NCBI GenBank assembly: GCA_052144935.1
Contig: JBKQPR010000203.1
Span: forward strand, 1-52,566
Source of the DNA: JOPF133 sp052144935
GTDB taxonomy: Bacteria; Acidobacteriota; Terriglobia; Bryobacterales; Bryobacteraceae
DNA: 52,566 nt
Reading direction: 5' to 3'
In this document: positions 49,818 to 52,566 of the stretch, piece by piece
How the letters are laid out: each line of letters opens with the position of its first letter
Numbering within the stretch: position 1 is the stretch's first letter
The notes under the pieces: generated by a model
Seen by the model: only the letters and a program-made list of their open reading frames with translations
What the model was told of the DNA's origin: nothing
The model's database searches: none
Program-made: the position numbers and the translations under genes

Positions 49818-49966
49818 GGGAACGAGGGCGGCGAGCCTCTGCGGCCAGCCCCTCCTTTGCAGGGCCGCCACGGTTCCTGCTTAGTCCGCGCCAGTCCCCG
49901 CCCATGAAGGCGGGACTGCCAAAAACGCGTGGCGCTGGAATGATGGTTGCCGCTGTGAGTCTGAGT

Positions 49967-50050
49967 GTGACGAGTAAAGCCGGAATCCGCGACATCGCGA
50001 TCCGGATTGCCGAACGTTTCGCGCCGGAGCGTTTCCTCCTGTTTGTTTGA
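49967..50050 (+). pseudogene. N-terminal remnant of a nucleotidyltransferase gene
   Basis: From GTG 49967 the frame encodes VTSKAGIRDIAIRIAERFAP and ERFLLFV-stop. This is the start of small MNT-type nucleotidyltransferases (normally ERxILFGSYAYG next), cut just before the GS catalytic motif. No HEPN partner lies near. The gap 49818-49966 holds nothing else that I can support. Confidence 0.6.
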
Positions 50051-50067
50051 TACGCGCGAGGCGCGAT

Positions 50068-50166
50068 CTACGCCGCCTTGGCGGGCTGTGGCGTTGCCAA
50101 GGACATTCTCGTTTCCACGGTGAGCCGGTTCGAACGGTACCGTAACGTTCGCGATGCCAGACTCAT
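50068..50166 (-). CDS. Small 32-residue ORF downstream of the padR-like gene
   Basis: ATG 50166 follows a strong GAGGAGGTTCGC site and encodes MSLASRTLRYRSNRLTVETR then MSLATPQPAKAA. It begins 11 bases after the original padR stop. In Acidobacteria padR genes are usually followed by an ABC permease gene; this may be a decayed start of one, or a true small basic protein. Confidence 0.3.
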   Translation of the reverse strand: MSLASRTLRYRSNRLTVETRMSLATPQPAKAA

Positions 50167-50177
50167 GCGAACCTCCT

Positions 50178-50506
50178 CTATAAGGTCTGAATCACGGTAT
50201 TGATGGCGCCCGACAGCCGGCTCTACTGCGCCACCTGCTCCTTCAGTTGCGCGCTGCCCGTCCGCGTGAGCGAATAAAACTTGGCCTTGCGCCCGGTCTC
50301 CGTTTCCGCCAGCGGGCCTTGATCCAGCCCCGATGCTCCAGCCGGTGCAGCGCCGGATACAGCGACCCCTGCTGCACCTGCAGCACCTCGCTGGACATCT
50401 GTTGGATGCGTTTGGCGATGCCCCACCCATGCTTCGGCTCCAGCGCCAGAGTTTTCAGAATCAGGAGATCCAGGGTGCCTTGCACCAGGTCGCTCGGTTT
50501 TCCCAT
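50178..50506 (-). pseudogene. PadR-family regulator gene with frameshift and nonsense change
   Basis: The start MGKPSDLVQGTLDLLILKTL and the winged helix MSSEVLQVQQGSLYPALHRL are perfect PadR. After GWIKARW the frame fails; one missing G near 50310 would restore ETETGRKAKFYSLTRTGSAQ. The restored frame then meets TAG at 50223-50225 where family members have a Trp (VAQ-W-SRLSGAINTVIQTL), and the tail to 50180 remains readable. Two separate lesions in 110 residues mean a pseudogene is more likely than an error. PadR represses neighbouring transporter genes; none is intact here. Confidence 0.75.
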
Positions 50507-50628
50507 AGTATGATCATCTACAAAACGACAGGCAATTGTAGATCGTCAAGGGGTGGGAGGATCGGAGGATCGGCGTGCCAATTCGCGTGAAGACCGGACC
50601 GGCCTCCACCTGAACTCCGTCTGCGACA

Positions 50629-50967
50629 ATGGAACTGGAGATGCGGGCGGCGACGATTACCCTAAAACCTGAACAGGCGCGGGTGCTGATGGACGCAATC
50701 CACTCGGGGTTGGCGCACACCGCCGATGAAGCTCTGGACCAGGCTCTCGATTCTCTGCGCGTACGTCTGCCTCGGCAGGAATCGGCTGCCAGCGATTCGG
50801 TGGCCGCCGCGGCCCGCCGGCTGGCCACGTTCGGCAAGCGCCACGGGCTTTCGTTGGGCGGCATGATGGTTAAGGAGGTACTCCCGAGAGCAGGCGGCCG
50901 GACCGTCCTCGTGAATCGTGAATCAAGAGCGAGGGCGGCCTTTAGCGCCATACTGTACTATGGGTGA
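50629..50967 (+). CDS. Orphan antitoxin-like protein
   Basis: 112 residues. AATITLKPEQARVLMDAIHS, then GLAHTADEALDQALDSL has the ribbon-helix-helix antitoxin look, and ATFGKRHGLSLGGMMVKEVL the common end of VapB-type antitoxins (usually VKELLNEGRR-stop). Here the protein continues with an arginine-rich tail, so the natural stop seems lost. No PIN or ParE toxin follows. ATG 50629 or 50641 (MRAATITL) may be the start. Confidence 0.6.
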   Translation: MELEMRAATITLKPEQARVLMDAIHSGLAHTADEALDQALDSLRVRLPRQESAASDSVAAAARRLATFGKRHGLSLGGMMVKEVLPRAGGRTVLVNRESRARAAFSAILYYG

Positions 50968-51030
50968 ATCCTCTCGGCGGCCCCGGCCACGCCCTGTCTG
51001 GGAGCGGCCCTTCTCGGTGAGGAGATAGCA

Positions 51031-51363
51031 GTGTCAATACGCGACCGTGTGAATCTAGTTCTGAGCAGATGGTGTGGCGCGAACCAAAACAGTATTGATC
51101 AGACGATGAGCATTGAGGAACTTTGGGAATCGACCCTCGACAATCTTGAGAGCCCGCACAGCGCCATCCCGTTTCAGCCGGATGGCGTGGAAGACCTACT
51201 AGAAAAGCTACGCTCGGAGTTCAAGACTCCAGGAGAGGTCCGCAAGGACACCTCCGGGCTAACCCCACATAGTTTTAAGCCTGACGGGGACATTGACACG
51301 GTAGACGACCTAGTGAGAGCCGTCGTGACCTGCGGGAATCCGCCGCCGCCAGGAACAAAATAA
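51031..51363 (+). CDS. Small acidic protein, acyl-carrier-like features
   Basis: 110 residues from GTG 51031, which follows GAGGAGATAGCA. The text SIRDRVNLVLSRWCG, then IDQTMSIEELWESTLDNLES, and GDIDTVDDLVRAVVTCG at the end resemble acyl carrier proteins in helix spacing and in the IDTVDDLV helix, but no DSL phosphopantetheine-serine motif is seen. I cannot name it. Its stop overlaps the next start by one base (TAATG). Confidence 0.6.
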   Translation: MSIRDRVNLVLSRWCGANQNSIDQTMSIEELWESTLDNLESPHSAIPFQPDGVEDLLEKLRSEFKTPGEVRKDTSGLTPHSFKPDGDIDTVDDLVRAVVTCGNPPPPGTK

Positions 51364-52466
51364 TGCGCTCCAGCTTGGCCGTACTTATCGCTCTCCTCCC
51401 GGCGGTGATCCTCGCTCAGCCTGCCAGGGAGGCCAAAGAGGCGACGGATCTACCCTGCAAGCTGACCGATTTTCGCATTGCCCGGTCAAGCGCGGCGGGA
51501 CCGCCCGACACCGTCGCCGTGCGATGCGACGGCACAGAACTCGCAGATTTCGCGGCCACCGCGATGCTGTATAGGCTGGAGGACGAAAGCGTTGCTTATC
51601 CGGAGATCGAGAAGGTAAATGCTCAGGCGCCGACGGCAAAAAGCCCGTTCTGGTTGATTTTCAGGTTTGCTCATGGGCTTCAACTTGCCCGGGATTATGA
51701 ACTGCGGATCTCCGGCACATACGCCAGGCCCTCAAACCGAGCCGTCGCGGAACGTTTCCCCGCCACTCGGTTTCGTTTTTCGACAAGTGCGGACCTAGCC
51801 ATAGCAAAAACGCCCGGCAGAGATGCCGTGTACCTTACCAGCCACGTCGAGATGCAGGTTTCAGACGCGGCCAAGCTGATCGACCATGCGAACAACAAAG
51901 AGTACGCGCTGGAGCCGGCTTCCACTGAGCCAGATGACTACGACACAATGGGACAAATCCTCCTCCGTGACGGACCCTCCTCGCTAGGCCAGGTGGGCGC
52001 GAAGTTAGCAGTGCAGGGCGTGACCGACGCGTTTGGCCTGATCCCGCCGGTGAATCCGCCAAAGCCGACACCGCCGGCAGCCGCACCGAAGAGTAAAGAC
52101 GCCTCTACCTGGTACCTAAATTTCCTGCACCAGGCTGGAGTCGGCATCACTCCGACTTGGATTGCGAATATCAAGTTGGCTCCGGTATTTCGCGCCCTGC
52201 CTGGTGGCCTTTTCGTCACGCCCTCGCTCAACGTTGACGTCGGCCAGGGCCAGGTGGGGCAGACCAACACCAACGATCTGATCAATCCGAAGTTGGGCGT
52301 TACGCGCCTGATCCGGATCAAGAACAGCATCCTCGAAGGGGTGCGTTTTGTGCCGAGTTTTTCCTATGAGACCAATCGCGAGCGCGACAAGGAGAACGCC
52401 CTATTTGACGGCGACTGCCGGTTCTACGTAGGAGGCTTGAACCTAAAACCGGCGATTCAGAAATAG
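51363..52466 (+). CDS. Secreted protein, possibly with outer-membrane-type end
   Basis: 367 residues with signal peptide (MRSSLAVLIALLPAVILAQP). The middle is beta-rich (PFWLIFRFAHGLQLARDYEL, TRFRFSTSADLAIA), followed by a proline-rich stretch (NPPKPTPPAAAPKSK, about 225-240). The end has alternating strands (ITPTWIANIKLAPVFRALPG, SLNVDVGQGQVGQ, LEGVRFVPSFSYETNRERDK), as at the start of a small barrel that may be cut short: it stops at NLKPAIQK. No family recognised. Translationally coupled to the small gene before it. Confidence 0.68.
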   Translation: MRSSLAVLIALLPAVILAQPAREAKEATDLPCKLTDFRIARSSAAGPPDTVAVRCDGTELADFAATAMLYRLEDESVAYPEIEKVNAQAPTAKSPFWLIFRFAHGLQLARDYELRISGTYARPSNRAVAERFPATRFRFSTSADLAIAKTPGRDAVYLTSHVEMQVSDAAKLIDHANNKEYALEPASTEPDDYDTMGQILLRDGPSSLGQVGAKLAVQGVTDAFGLIPPVNPPKPTPPAAAPKSKDASTWYLNFLHQAGVGITPTWIANIKLAPVFRALPGGLFVTPSLNVDVGQGQVGQTNTNDLINPKLGVTRLIRIKNSILEGVRFVPSFSYETNRERDKENALFDGDCRFYVGGLNLKPAIQK

Positions 52467-52492
52467 GCTGAAGTGGCAAGTAGCTGGTATTG

Positions 52493-52566
52493 TTAGCGAT
52501 GGCCTTGGAAAAGGAAGTTGCCGTTGTTCACCCGGAAGGTGAGCAGGAATTGGTGGTAGTCGGGGG
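52493..52566 (-). CDS. 3' end of a gene leaving the window
   Basis: On the minus strand the edge reads PDYHQFLLTFRVNNGNFLFQ then GHR-stop, which looks like the last strands of an outer-membrane barrel. The plus strand is also open here (ATG 52499, MALEKEVAVVHPEGEQELVV), so the choice of strand is uncertain. Confidence 0.3.
   Translation of the reverse strand, partial: PDYHQFLLTFRVNNGNFLFQGHR

Noticed and set aside
47799..49871. 690-residue minus-strand frame opposite the TonB-like gene
   Set aside because: Shadow of codon bias; its residues show no signal peptide or domain, and the plus-strand protein is complete.

Overview
This is a high-GC bacterial chromosome segment, most like Acidobacteria of the Solibacter/Bryobacter type. 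Evidence for that is inferred from content: tandem Ser/Thr kinases fused to PD40 propellers, a 974-residue TonB-receptor-like protein with an N-terminal carboxypeptidase-regulatory-like domain, PadR, DUF2071, a PduS/PduT pair, glycine-rich S9 peptidase and dispersed GC-rich palindromes. No rRNA, tRNA, CRISPR array or intact transposase was recognised.

Layout. 0.1-3.4 kb: antitoxin remnant, small FlgC-like protein, secreted M16 zinc peptidase. 3.4-8.5 kb: a minus-strand cassette (ThiL-like kinase, HIT protein, APH-like kinase, Nudix hydrolase, unknown protein) framed by ~120-bp degenerate inverted repeats. 8.5-12.8 kb: hypothetical gene, KimA-like potassium transporter, dienelactone hydrolase. 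13.1-19.0 kb: a tandem Ser/Thr kinase-PD40 array with a C-terminal remnant on the left, two long members (one split by a frameshift) and an N-terminal remnant on the right. 19.1-19.8 kb: PIN-toxin pair. 20.0-24.0 kb: complete circularly-permuted ATP-grasp / alpha-E / Anbu peptidase / transglutaminase operon. 24.0-30.4 kb: accessory and decaying zone with a frameshifted coiled-coil gene, GntR and VOC genes, HigBA/CopG, BrnTA remnants inserted in a DUF2071 fragment, and a deaminase-Nudix cluster. 30.4-35.8 kb: duplicated DUF2071 gene, a secreted unknown and a DPP-IV-like peptidase. 35.9-41.0 kb: toxin-antitoxin genes, membrane spermidine-synthase-like protein, membrane-anchored unknown. 41.0-46.8 kb: dusB, rnhA, penicillin-binding transpeptidase, pduT, pduS, HNH pair. 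46.9-52.6 kb: TonB-like receptor, nucleotidyltransferase and PadR remnants, orphan antitoxin, secreted unknown.

How the genes work together. The clearest functional unit is the Anbu operon (ligase, helical partner, proteasome-like peptidase, transglutaminase). The most open ones are the 3.6-8.0 kb cassette, built almost wholly from enzymes of nucleotide or phosphate chemistry, and the 27.9-30.4 kb deaminase-Nudix cluster. Genes with long reading frames are mostly intact, whereas short accessory genes repeatedly carry single-base shifts in short homopolymers; that is either real decay or residual sequencing error and affects how several entries should be read. All functional statements are from sequence motifs and memory of families; no database search was run.
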